A stretch of 64,000 nt of DNA from Scylla paramamosain (GCF_035594125.1 NW_026973740.1:275001-339000); one strand, 5' to 3'. Numbered from the stretch's first letter, positions 21,272 through 32,839 are shown. The notes: a model not told the origin generated them from the letters alone. Numbers and translations: made by a program.

Positions 21272-23150
21272 AATGAAAAGACAGGAATATATCTTTAGGA
21301 ATGTGTGTTTATGAGATTGTTAGGCACCAAAACGTTAAAATACATAGAAAGCTCCCAATACGGGAAAACAAATCAGTATTACGAAAAACGTGTCTTATGA
21401 GAGCTTTTCAGCTACATAAAGTACCAAAACGGTAAAACGTATGGAAAATGCTTTTTTTTTTTTGGAGAAACAGAATAACATTACTAAAATCAAATATTTT
21501 TAGTATTTCTTTAGCTTATTACGTAGAAAAAAGGAATGAAAAGTACTTTATATGAAGAAATGAAAAAAACACTACGAGAAACGTGTATTATGAGTGTTTT
21601 GAGCTTCATAGGTACCAAAAAAAAAAAAAGCATGAATAGCACCCTATACGGAAAAACAGGACAATATTTCTAAAAAGAGTATTTTGAAGGTATTTCACAC
21701 TATTAGGTGACAAAACGGAAAAAAATCCATAAAAAAAAAACATTCAATATGGGGAAAGGAAACAACATATCCAGAAACGTGTCTTTTGAATACTGATGTG
21801 CGTATTAGTTAACAAAACACTTAAAAACAAAAAAATCACTGTCTATAGGAACACAAGACAACATTACCAAAATTGTGTCTTTTGACCTATTTCCAAAAAG
21901 CTTAAAAAATGCAAAACGCCCTTTATGGAGAAACACAAGAGCATTACCAGAAACAAGCATTTTGCTTTTTTTATTTATTTTATCTTTCTCGTAAAAAATG
22001 CCAAAATCCAAGGGGAGTAATCTATACGGGGAAACGAAGGAACATTACGATAAGCGTGTATTATAAGAGTTTTTGAGCTTCTTAGGTATCATAATGCTAA
22101 AAGGCATGAATAGCACTCTATATGGAGAAACAGAATAATATTACCAAAAATGTGTATGTGTTAGGCATGGGTAAAGGAAACGAGATTTCTAAAAATATAT
22201 CTTTTAAGAGTTTATGAGCATGTTAGGCACCAAAACGCTAAAAATTATGGAAAGCACCGTATATGGGAATACAAAATAACATTACAAAAAACGTGTCTTT
22301 TGAGTGTTTTCGGCTACTTACGTACCAAAACGCTAAAAAAAAAAAATATAAAACATGAAAACACTCTTTTTTTACCAAAAACAAATATTGTGAGTGTTTA
22401 TTACATACATAAACGCCAACATATATGAAAAGTACTTTATATGATGAAATGAAAAGACATTACTAGAAATGATTGCTATAATAATTTTTAAGATTCTTAG
22501 GTACCACAATGGAAAAACGTATGAATAGTACTCTATATGGAGAAAGAGAAAATATTACGAAAAAGTTTATTTTCACACTGTTAGGTACCCAATCGCCAAA
22601 ATGTACACAAAACATTTGTATATGAGGAGAGGAAACGATATTTCCCGAAACATGTTTCTGAAGTGTTTATGAGCGGGTTAGGCACAAATTAATAAAGCAT
22701 GAAAAGCACCCTATATAGGAAAACAAAGCAACATTACCAAAAACCTATCTTTTCATTTTTTTTTTTTTTTTGAGCTACATAAGTACCAAAACGCTGAAAC
22801 GCTTCCAGAAAAATTCTTCATGGAAAAACAGTATAACTATCCCAAAAACGAGTATTTTGAATGTTTTTAGCTTGTTATGTAAAACAATGCAAAACTGCAC
22901 GCAAAGTACTCTGTGTGGGGAAACGAAAGGACATTACGAGAAAAGTGTTTTACATGAGTTTTTACATTTCTACGTACCATAATACTAAAATGCATGACAA
23001 GCATTTTAGTATTATGTAATATTAGTACAACAATATTACAAAAAAGGTGTTTTTTTTTTCACATTATCAGGTACTAAAACGCCGAAATGCGTGAAACAAA
23101 CGACTTTATCAGAAATGTGTCTTTTGAGTATTTATCAGCGTGCCATGTTG
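21272..23150 (-). repeat. HOR satellite, inverted orientation (arm 1)
   Basis: ~98-bp monomers of the same satellite as the later arrays, but reverse-complemented. On the minus strand, monomers alternate between ends of types GTACCTAA and GTACGTAA, with CATATAGGGTGC-like centres. It is the mirror of 48,595-50,468, near-identical over its whole length. Confidence 0.9.
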
Positions 23151-23204
23151 CCCAAAATGTCTGTGTCAGCTGCAGGTTGAGGTTTCCCGTTAACCAAAAT
23201 AAAT

Positions 23205-23308
23205 GAATAAAAGGAAAATGAAATAAATAAATATAAATAAACATAGAAAATAAAGTAATAGAAAGACATATGAGTAAATAGATTAAAATAAATAAATAAA
23301 TAAATAAA
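23205..23308. repeat. (AAATA)n-type A/T-rich tandem DNA
   Basis: Interrupted AAAT/AAATA units between the satellite edge and the 20-bp minisatellite. The mirror is at 48,433-48,536. Confidence 0.8.
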
Positions 23309-23314
23309 CGATGC

Positions 23315-23685
23315 CGGTGCCGATAACGATGCGATTTTCACGATAACGAAGCGGATTTCACGATAACGATGCAGTTTTCACGATAACGATGCGATTTTCA
23401 ATAAGACGCGGGAATCAATTTAAACGAAGCGAGTTTCATAATAACGATGCGGTTTTCACGATAACGAAGCAATTTTCACGATAACAACGCGGGAATCACA
23501 TTAAACGAAGCGAGTTTCACGATAACGATGCGATTTTCACGATAACGAAGCGAGTTTCACGATAACGACGCGGGAATCACATTAAACGAAGCGAATTTCA
23601 CGATGACGACGCAGGAATCACATTAAACGAAGCGAGTTTTACGATGACGACGCGGGAATCGCATTAAACGAAGCGAGTTTTCACG
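23315..23685. repeat. 20/41-bp minisatellite (CGATAACGATGCGATTTTCA type)
   Basis: A 20-bp unit CGATAACGATGCGATTTTCA alternates with a longer form containing CGACGCGGGAATCACATTAA and ACGAAGCGAGTTTCA. It is CpG-rich despite the AT-rich context. Mirror copy at about 48,056-48,426. Confidence 0.95.
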
Positions 23686-23714
23686 AAGTGTGGGGACAGT
23701 GGCGCTGCAACCCT

Positions 23715-24028
23715 CCAGCCCCTCACACTGAACAAGAGGTCATCAGAAAGACAATTTTGACAAACTCACCAGTCACTGCCATGGAAGGCGCACTCTTCTC
23801 CCCAAAAGAGGTCCCTCGCATGGCAGTGTCTGGGGCATGATGGAGGCCAATTTACTCCTTTGTAGTTAGGTCCTGAACGCTAATTTTGATGAACTACTAC
23901 ACACAATTCACCAGACACTGTCACGGAAGGAGGAGCCCGTATCTCCCCATCAGGGCCCCAGTGGTGGCAGTATCTGGTGGTTGGTGCGTAGTGTTAACGA
24001 TGGCCTCTTGTTGGGTGTGAGGGGCTGG
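23715..24028. mobile_element. 314-bp MITE with 30-bp terminal inverted repeats and two hairpins
   Basis: Ends CCAGCCCCTCACACTGAACA... and ...TGTTGGGTGTGAGGGGCTGG are inverted repeats with three mismatches in 30 bp. Inside are two hairpins in tandem: CACTGCCATG/CATGGCAGTG (23,775-23,830) and CCAGACACTGTCAC/GTGGCAGTATCTGG (about 23,911-23,976). It has no ORF. It resembles a non-autonomous DNA transposon. Confidence 0.6.
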
Positions 24029-24053
24029 AAGTGGACGATCATATCTTAATAAG

Positions 24054-24177
24054 GAGGTAAAGGAGGAGCGGGACTTGCTGCCCGATCCCCGCCCTGGGCC
24101 CCGGCTGGAACCAGACAGCCGCCCTCCCCTCCAGTACGCTCCCCCTGTCCTCCACGGGCCGGAACGAATTTTGGATG
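24054..24177 (+). CDS. Candidate orphan exon, copy 1
   Basis: Open from TTAATAAG|GAG to GGATG|GTAAGTTTCC, an excellent donor. It encodes about 41 residues including EVKEERDLLPDPRPGPRLEP and PPLQYAPPVLHGPERILD. It is GC-rich against AT-rich surroundings. The mirror copy (47,564-47,687) is also open and differs by one Leu/Val change. No partner exon was found and no domain is recognised. Confidence 0.3.
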
Positions 24178-24516
24178 GTAAGTTTCCGAATCGAGATTGA
24201 ATTTTGCGATGAATATTAAATCGTCGTCAGTACATGAGAAGTGGTGTTGGTTGACGCGAGAGAGAAAATCGGTTCATCAGTGAGGCGAGACGAGGTTGTA
24301 CCTCTGAGTGCCCTGCGTATCCCTGTGTCTCTCATAATAGCAATGATTTATTTAGGGCAATGACTTCAGCTTGCCTACAGTGCGCATTTGAGGCGAGTTA
24401 GAAATAAATAAATCTTGGACGATATTATATGTGATTTTTAGATACAGTCATCGCATAACACTATTGATAACATGTTGGAATTGACAGGAACCAGGACAAC
24501 CACCTGGCCCGGTATC

Positions 24517-24548
<32 letters not shown>

Positions 24549-25070
24549 CTTTCATTTCTTACCTACCTCCTTCCTTCCTCCCTCTTCCTTCCCTCCTTTC
24601 CTTTCTTCTTCTATATCCTCATTCATATATCTCTAGTATTTCTTCATTCCCTTCCCCCATTCTTCCTTTATCATCCATGAGATCCCTTCCTTCTTTCCCT
24701 TTGCTTCCTCTCCTCTTCCCCCATTCAAAGAAGGAAATCTCACGTGTCCTCCTTCCTTCCCCTTCTATTTTCTTTCCTCTTCACTTCAAACAAGTGGATT
24801 TCAAATTACCTTTTTTTCTTTCCTCTCTCTCTCTGCTCTCTCTCTCTCTAATGGCGGTGTAAACAAAGTGCAGGTGGTGTTGCTCTTTCTACTACTGTGG
24901 ATTATATGGGATGCAGAAGGCCGAGAAAGTCTCAAGAGGATCGACAGGTGTGTGGATATATATAGATGACGAGGAGCTAAATATGTTGTGAAGTGCCTTT
25001 TAGACTTAGTCGTATTTTAAGACTGAAAATTCAACCCTTCACACAAAGCCCTCCCTCGACTCGCTGGCCA
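24178..25070. other. Unique segment with CT-rich tract, no gene recognised
   Basis: Non-satellite DNA between the candidate exon and the LINE. It contains (CT)n at 24,520-24,547, a long CT-rich stretch (24,555-24,850), and unique DNA on both sides. Mirror at 46,671-47,563. Confidence 0.5.
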
Positions 25071-25075
25071 TTTTC

Positions 25076-25087
25076 TGCGCATGCGCA
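25076..25087. promoter_or_regulatory. NRF-1-like palindrome TGCGCATGCGCA
   Basis: A perfect match to the palindromic NRF-1 (arthropod Ewg) consensus, 138 bp upstream of the ORF1 start. A GGTAAC half-site of RFX type follows at 25,111-25,116 and CTATATATAC at about 25,178-25,187. It is consistent with an internal LINE promoter. Mirror at 46,654-46,665. Confidence 0.4.
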
Positions 25088-25224
25088 CTGACCACTGACG
25101 CCGATGTCATGGTAACGGATAACCATACCTAGAAACCAGCGCACTGTGATAAACACACCACGCTGCTACCGTCTAACTATATATACATTACTAGATAAAG
25201 AGAGAGAATAGCACGGATATTAAT

Positions 25225-26313
25225 ATGACTGACTCCAACACTGAATTTCCAACAACACCTGAGATTAACGACAATATCAACATGACAGTCGATAATTCTT
25301 CAACAACAGCGGGGCAGGCTTCACAACATCCACCTGAGGCCTCCCTAGAGTTTCCAACTAGAGAGTTTCTGGACAAGAAATTCAGAAGACCTGACTTACA
25401 AAAATTATGTCGCGAACTGGGAATTACGAACATATGGACGAGTAAGAAAAACTTGATTGACATGATACTCAACAAATCACCACCATTACCCTCGTCCTCT
25501 GAAACAACACAGCAAAATACTACATCATCTGATGTCACACAGCCATCCTCTCCAAACACGGAGATAACGCACACGCCCCTTCACGATGACATCACTGAGA
25601 TGAACATTCAAGAAATTACCAAGAGTATCAAAACACTTGTGTCTAAATTAGAAATAAAGGACAAGGAAATTGATCTACTCAACACAGAAATGAAAACTGC
25701 TTACGCAACAATTGAGGTCCTCCAGAAACGAGTTACTGAGTTAGAACAGAGAGACAGTAACGAGAAGCACCACGCATCGGTAGTAACCCCCACACCGACT
25801 ACCAATTCCCTCCTCCTCGGTGATTCCAACTTAAGACATATTTTATGCTCTGATCTTGACAAGAACTGCCAGATAAAGACCATCACGGGTGCAAACATGG
25901 ATTTGTTGAGAAGCTGGGTTAATGAAAAATTAACTCAGACTCCCTCAATATGCGTAATATACAATGGCATAAACGACATACTTGAAGAGGAGTTGCCAGC
26001 AACGATACTTGACAACCTGGGATCCCTGATCAGTGAACTGAAGGACAAGAACAATGCCATGAAAATCTATGTATGCCAGGTAGTACCGATGCCGATGACT
26101 CAAGAAAATCTAACACACCTACTCAAAGTTTCGGGAGGCGAGAGACACACATCAATTACACACAATATGGTCAAAGAAGTTACTCTAATTCGTACAACTC
26201 TGAACTTTACAACAGGAAAAAGACTGGATGCTTTAATTGCGGCGAGTTCAATCATGTGCAAGCTAATTGTAGATTTGACCATAAAGTTCTATGTACCATA
26301 TGCCAACGTGTAG
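25225..26313 (+). CDS. LINE ORF1 protein: SAP-like, coiled coil, esterase-like
   Basis: 362 codons from ATG. Residues about 42-82 (DLQKLCRELGI...KKNLIDMIL) look like a SAP-type nucleic-acid-binding helix pair. About 131-176 is a heptad-rich coiled coil (multimerisation). From 196 on there is an SGNH-esterase-like domain with LLLGDSNLR (GDS 199-201) and YNGINDI (GxND 248-251), as known for CR1/L2 ORF1 proteins. After about residue 283 this frame loses resemblance and runs on to 26,313. The conserved continuation with two CCHC knuckles is in the -1 frame. The role is RNA chaperoning/RNP formation in retrotransposition. Confidence 0.75.
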   Translation: MTDSNTEFPTTPEINDNINMTVDNSSTTAGQASQHPPEASLEFPTREFLDKKFRRPDLQKLCRELGITNIWTSKKNLIDMILNKSPPLPSSSETTQQNTTSSDVTQPSSPNTEITHTPLHDDITEMNIQEITKSIKTLVSKLEIKDKEIDLLNTEMKTAYATIEVLQKRVTELEQRDSNEKHHASVVTPTPTTNSLLLGDSNLRHILCSDLDKNCQIKTITGANMDLLRSWVNEKLTQTPSICVIYNGINDILEEELPATILDNLGSLISELKDKNNAMKIYVCQVVPMPMTQENLTHLLKVSGGERHTSITHNMVKEVTLIRTTLNFTTGKRLDALIAASSIMCKLIVDLTIKFYVPYANV

Positions 26314-26351
26314 GTCACAAGAGTCGTTTGTGTGGGTATTACACCGCATAG
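26073..26351 (+). CDS. LINE ORF1 zinc-knuckle tail in the -1 frame
   Basis: 92 codons from an ATG, overlapping the preceding frame by 241 nt. It contains two perfect C-x2-C-x4-H-x4-C knuckles, CFNCGEFNHVQANC and CTICQRVGHKSRLC, typical of LINE and Gag nucleic-acid-binding tails. It ends 36 nt before the ORF2 ATG and in the same frame as ORF2. It is probably the C-terminus of ORF1, joined either by frameshifting or, in an intact ancestor, without the shift. Confidence 0.65.
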   Translation: MPGSTDADDSRKSNTPTQSFGRRETHINYTQYGQRSYSNSYNSELYNRKKTGCFNCGEFNHVQANCRFDHKVLCTICQRVGHKSRLCGYYTA

Positions 26352-26387
26352 GGGAATGGCGAAGAAGATCCTGCCGCTGTAAAGAGT

Positions 26388-27671
26388 AATGGAGATTTTT
26401 TGACCATCGAACATTTAAACGCCCAGTCTTTGCAAAATAATCTTGATGAAGTGGCACTGTTTACCAAAGAGAAAAATATTGACATTTTATGTATCAGTGA
26501 GTCTTGGCTTCTTCCCCATACCCCGGATGTTTTCGTCAATTTACCAAATTATAACCTATTTCGATGTGACAGTGGACGTGGCGGTGTCTGTATCTACGTT
26601 AAGGATGTCTTGTCTGCAAACGTAATTGATTTAATGATTCCTAGGCAGACAGGCATTGAAGACATATGGGTAACGATACAGTGTCGCAAGTTACCAGCAA
26701 TTGTTGTTGGATGTATGTACCGAAATCCCAAAGCTCCGGCTGCTACCTTTGGGTATATACAGGATGTTTTAAGAATGGTTTGCATGAGAAATAAGGCGTC
26801 GTTTATTCTTGGTGACTTTAACGATAATTTATTTGCCAATGATAATAAGCTAAATAAGATCATAAGAAATAACAAATTAACTCAAGTAATAAATAAACCA
26901 ACGAGAGTTACTGCTACTTCATCAACATTGCTGGATCTTGTTATCACTAACAAACCTGACATTGTTAACTCATGGGATGTTGTTCCTCTAGAAATTGGAG
27001 ACCATGATCTCATTAGCATTACTGTTGACATAACTAAACCAAAGAGACCGTCTATTGTTCGATCATTTTCTCATCTCAGGAACTATTCCAAAGATGCTTT
27101 TTGTTTTAAACTTTTACAAAACACACAGTGTTTTAATGCAATAATGGATACTGATGATGTGAATACACAGGTTGATATTTTTACGGAGAATTTTATCAAA
27201 TGCTTAGATGACTGTGCTCCCTTTGTTACCAAGAGTATTACAAGATCGTTTGCACCATGGATGAATAATGAGATACGTGCAACGATGAGCCTTAGAAATA
27301 ATACTCGAAAAGAACTTAAATCTGACCGACATAACGTAACTTTACAGGAACAGTATAAGCAAGAAAAGAAACGCGTAAAGACATTAATTACAGAGGGCAG
27401 AGCAGAATATCACCATAAACAATTACAAGATGCCAAAGGTAACACCTCTAAGACCTGGAAAATCATTAAAGACATTGTTCCTGGCGGTAAAAACTCTAAT
27501 GGGCATAACTTTGAAAGCATAGCTAACAAAGCCAATGAATTTAATTTTCATTTTGCAAATGTCGGGAAGAAAACGTATGAACAAACACAAGAGTTCCTCC
27601 ATGGTGAAAATGTATCTGATGCAAATAATTTTAATGTAGCTTTAGGTGACGATGATCTTTTACTCATATAA
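26388..27671 (+). pseudogene. LINE ORF2, endonuclease part only (copy A)
   Basis: The start ATG at 26,388 follows the ORF1-tail stop by 36 nt and gives MEIFLTIEHLNAQSL. The apurinic-like endonuclease is complete: Asn11 region, ISESWL (Glu39), LGDFNDN (142-145) and IGDHDLI (204-209). The linker continues to GDDDL (residue 424), where the sequence changes to satellite, adds LLI and stops. The RT domain is entirely absent, so the copy cannot retrotranspose itself. Confidence 0.85.
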
Positions 27672-30600
27672 TCCACGTTTCCGGTAATATTGCTTTTTTT
27701 TCCCACCAATTAAGGTACCTTGCATACATTTTCCTGTTTCTCTCTCCAAACTCAAAAACACTCGAAATGTGTACTATTGGTAATGTTAATCTGTTTCTGC
27801 AGAAAGAACATTTTAGTGTTTTGTTATGAAAGAAACTGAAAAACACTCAAAAGACACGCCTTTCGTTAAGTGTTTTTGTAGTCAATATTGCTTTCCGTGC
27901 ATTTTAGCGTTTTGGTACCTAACAGCCTCAAAAACAGTAATAAGACATGTTTCAAGAAATATCTTTTTGATACCCCATATAGAGAGCTTTTCATGCATTT
28001 CGCTGCTTTGATACGTAGGAATTAAAAACAAAAAAAAAAGTTGTTGGTAATGTTTTGTTCCTCTTAATAAAGTGGTATTGACGCATCTTAGACTTTTGGT
28101 ACTTAAGAAGCTCAAAAAACACTCACAATACACATTTCTCGTCATCACCTTTCATTTCCCCATATAGTGTTTTACATTCATTTTGGGGTTTTGGTACATA
28201 ACTATTCTAAAAAACACTTGAAACAGACATTTTTTACAAGATTGTTCTGTTTCACGTGTTTTAGCGTTTCGTTACCTAAGATATTGAAAAACATGTGTAA
28301 TGCATGTTCCTTGTTATATTTCGTTTTCCATGTAGGATACTTTATATGCATTTTATCGTTTTTTTTTTTTTTTGTACGTAAGAAGCTCAAAAAAACATTT
28401 AAAGGACGCGTTTATGGTAATGTTGTTTTGTATTTCAGTATAGAGTGTTTTCCATCATTTTAGCGTTCTGATGCCTAAAACGTAGTAAAACATTGAAAAA
28501 GCACGTTTCAAGTAATGTCGATTCCATTGTCTATAAAAAGCGCTTTGCATTAATTATGATGGCGTTTTGGTAACTAATAATGTAAAAAAATACCAAAAAC
28601 ACAAGTTTTTGTATTGTTGTTTAGTTTCTACATATAGAGTGCTATTCACGCGTTTTTGCGTTTAGTTACCTAAGGTCAAAAACACTCATAATACAAATTT
28701 CTGATAATCACGTTTTGTTTTACCATATAGGGTACTATGCATGCAGTTTGCCGTTATTGTACCTAAGAAGCATAAAAAAAAAAAAAACACTCAAAATACA
28801 CATTTTTGGTAGTTACTCATTTTTCTTCATAAAGGGTTTTTTGTATGCATTTTAGTGGTTTTGTACATAAGAAGTTCAAAAACAGTTAAAAGACAATTTT
28901 TTCGGTAATATTATTTTGTATTCCTATGTAGGGTGCTTTCCATGTATTTTAGTGTTCTGGTAACTAAAACACTCGAAAACACTTAAAACACGTTTCTGAT
29001 AATGTCGTTTTGTTTCCCAATGCTTTTCACGGATTTTGGAGTATTGGTAAAAATAATAAGAAAAAAAAAAAATATATGTTTTTGATGATGTTCTGTTTCT
29101 TCTTATAGAGTGATGTTAACGCGTTTTTGCGATTTATTAACTAAGAGGACAAAAAAAAAAAAATATTATAAAGCGTTTCTCAAAATGTCTTCCTTTCCAT
29201 ATTTTGGGTGACTTGCATGCACTGTGAAGTTTTGGTATGTAACGAGCTCAAAGTCACTCACAATACACGTCTTTGGTAACTTTGTTCTCTTCTTCAAATT
29301 ACGTGCTTTGCATACGTCTAGGAGTTTGGATACCTAAGAAGGTGATAAAAACTCAAAAGACACGTTTTTAGTAAAGTTATTCTGTTTCTCCATATAGAGT
29401 GTATTTTTTACTAGTTTTAGTGTCTTGGTACACTTATAATATCCGTTTCTTGTAATAACTATTTGTTTTCCATATAGGGTACTTTGCATGCATTTTGGCG
29501 TTTTTGTACGTAACACGCTAAAAAAAACACTCAAAAGTCACTTTTTTTGGTAAATTGAAATGTTTCTTGATATAGAGTGCTATATTCTTGTGTTTTAGCA
29601 TTTGGTACCTAAGAAGCCAAAAAAATCTCATAACACGCGTTTCTAGTAATGTCTTCGTTTCCGTTTTTTAGCGTTTTCATACCTAAGAAGCTCAAAAACA
29701 CTCCTAATATGCGCATCTTGTAATGTCTTTACCCTTCACCATATAGGGTACTTTGCATGCATTTTGGCGTTTTTGAACATAAAAACTCATTAACAATCAC
29801 ATTACATGTTTCTGCTAATATTATTCTGTTTCTCGAGAAAAGATGTTTTCCATGCGTTTTAGCGTTTTGTTACGAAAGTAGCTCAAAACAACGAAAAGAG
29901 ATGCCTTGGTAATGTTTTGTTTTCGCATATAGGGTGATTTCCATGCATTTTAGTGGCTAACACGCTAATAAACTCTCAACAAACACGTTTCTCGAACATT
30001 TTTTTTCCTCATTTAGCGCGCTTTCCATACATTTTGGCGTTTTGGTTCCGAACAATGTGAAATACACTGAAAAAAAAAAAAGGTATTGTTAATGTTATTT
30101 AGTTTTCCATATACAGTACTGTGGATGTGTTTTATCGATTTGGTACCTAACAAGCTGAAAAACACTCTTAATACATGGCTCTTGTAATGTCCTTTTGTTT
30201 ACATAAACATTGTAGTTTGCATGCATCTTAGCGTTTTTGTTCTTAAATCTCAAAACCACTAAAATTATGTTTTTTGGTCATTTTCTTTCATAAAGTATGT
30301 TTTGCCTGCGTTTTTAGCGTTTTGGTACGTAAGAAATTAAACAAAAAACAGTTAAAAGACATGTATTTTCGTAATAATGTATTGTATTCCTATATAGGGT
30401 GAACTTTATTCTTTATAGCGTTTTTGATGCCTACCACTCTCAAGAACACTCAAAAGACACGTTCCTGGTAATGTCATTTCGTTTCCCCATTTAGGTGGCT
30501 TTGTATAAATTTTGGTGTTTTGGTTTCTAATAATGTGAAAAAGAAACACTAGAAATACATTTTTTTTTTCGGTAAGGTTCTGTTTTTCTTCATATAGAGT

Positions 30601-32540
30601 GGTATCCATGCCTTTTTAGCATTTTGGCATCTAAAAAGTTAAAAAAAAAAATACTCGTAATGCAGAATTATCGTAATGTTTTTTTCGTTTCTTCCTATAA
30701 TATACTTTAAATGCATCTTGTACTCGTATTTTATACGTAACAAGATTAAAAACGCAAAGAATCTTTTTTTTTTTATTTTGTAGTTTCCCCATTAAGGGCG
30801 ATTTCCTTGCATTTTAGCATTTTCGTAAGTAGCTCAAAACACTGAAAAGAAAGGTATTTTGGTAATGTTTTGTTTTCCCATGAAGTGTGCTTTCCCTGCT
30901 TTTTAGCGTCTTGGTGCCGAGTATACTCAAGGAACATGTTTTCCGAAATTTTGTTTGCTTTCCTTATATAGAATAATCTGAAATCATTTTGGTGGTTTGG
31001 TACCTAATAATGTGAAATGCCCTGAAAATACACGTTCTTTGGTAATGTTGTTTTCTTTCTCCATATAGATTTCTATTCATGCGTTTTTGAGTTCTGGTAC
31101 CTAAGATACCGAAAAAAAAAAAAAATCACTCATAGTAAGCGTTTATCGTAATGTTCTTTCGTTTCCCTTTATAGGGTATTTTCTTTGCATTTTGACGTTT
31201 TTGTATGTAAGAAGCTGAAAGTGCTTATTTTTTGGTAATGTTATTCTCTTTCATCAAGGATTTTAGCGTTTTAGTACGTAAGTAGCTCAGAACACTCAAA
31301 TCACTTTTTTTTTTTTTTGTAAAGTTGTTTGTTTCCCAATATATGGTGCATTTTTAGAGTTTTGATGCCTAACACGTTTATAAACACTCAAAAGAAACAT
31401 TTCTCAAAATGTTTCTTTTTCCCATATATGGGGCTCTGTAAGCATTTTGGATCTTTGGTACCTAATAATGTGAAAAACACTTAAAATACACGATTTTGGT
31501 AATGTACTGTATCTCGATATTAAGTGTTAATCATGTGTTTTAGCATACTGGTAACTAAAATGCTCAGTCATAATACACGTCTTTTTGTTTCCCTATATAG
31601 TTCACATTACATGGATTTTTTTTTTTTTGCTTTTTTTTTTTTTTTTTGTACGTAAGATTTTGTACCCAAAATACTCTTTGTTTGGTGTCTTATTCTGACA
31701 CTTCATAAAGGATGTTTTGCATGCGATTTAGCTTTTTGGTACGTAAAAAGTTCAAAAACACTCAAAAAAATCGTTTTTCTTAATGTTATCTTTTGATCCA
31801 ATGTAGGGTGATTTCTATGCTTTTTAGCGTTTTAGTGTCTAACATGCTAATAAACAGTCAAACGACACTTTTCTTGAATTCCCGTTTCATTTCCCCATAT
31901 AGGGTGCTTTCCATGCATTTTGGCGTTTACGTACCTAATTATGTGAAATACACTCAAAATACACATTTTTGGTAATGTTCCTCTGTTTGTCCATATAGCT
32001 GTTAATGCATTTTAGCGTTTTGGTGCCTAATAAGCTCAAAAATACTCATAATACACGGTTTTGGTAATGTCCTTTCGTTTCCCCATATAGGGTACTTTTC
32101 TTGCAGTTTGGCGCTTTTCTGGAAAAAAAAAAAAAATGCCAGTTTTGGTAATGTTATTTAGTTTTTCCTTAAAGGGTGTTTTGCATGCGTTTTTATCATT
32201 TGGTACGTAAAAAGTAAAAAAAAAAATACTCAAAAGACACGTTTTTGGTAATGTTGTTCTGTATTCCCATATAAGGTGAATTCCATGCTTTCAAGCGACA
32301 GGGTGACTAACACGCACAAAAACACTCAAAAACGCGTTTCTGTTAATGGTAAATGTTATTCTTTTTCTCAATATTGAGTGTTTTATATCCACTTTTGCTT
32401 TTTGTACTTAAGAATCTCAAAAAAAAAAAAAAACACAGAAGAGACGTTTTTGGTAAAATTGTTTTGTTTTCCCATATAGGGACCTTTCTATAATTTTTAG
32501 CGTATTACTGCCTAACACGTTCATAAGCACTCACGAAACC

Positions 32541-32664
<124 letters not shown>

Positions 32665-32839
32665 TTCACTTCCACATATAGAGTGCTTTGCATGAATTTT
32701 GGCGCTTTTGTACCTAACAATGAGAAATACATTCAAAATTCACTTTTTTGGTAATGTTGTCCGGTTTTTCCATATAGACTGATATTCATGCATTTTAGCG
32801 TTTTGGTACCGAAGAAACTCAAAATATTAATAATACACC

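Larger units (their letters stand above)
21272..27661. repeat. Large inverted repeat, arm 1 (6.39 kb)
   Basis: Every position x here corresponds to about 71,741 minus x on the opposite strand (44,080-50,468). In places I compared, only isolated differences appeared, for example near 23,270, 24,112 and 24,817. Outer boundary: homology stops at AATGAAAAG (21,272). Inner boundary: inside LINE ORF2 at 27,661. Confidence 0.95.
25071..27661 (+). mobile_element. CR1/L2-like LINE, copy A, 3'-deleted by rearrangement
   Basis: Comprises a 5' region, ORF1 and the first 424 codons of ORF2. It is then cut at 27,661 by the junction to satellite. Because the loss is 3' and exact to the junction, it was caused by the rearrangement and not by 5' truncation during insertion. 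The 5' boundary is uncertain, since both copies share all upstream sequence. Confidence 0.85.

Noticed and set aside
26073..26351. An independent zinc-finger gene
   Set aside because: The position between the ORF1 body and ORF2, and its presence in both LINE copies, mark it as part of the retrotransposon.
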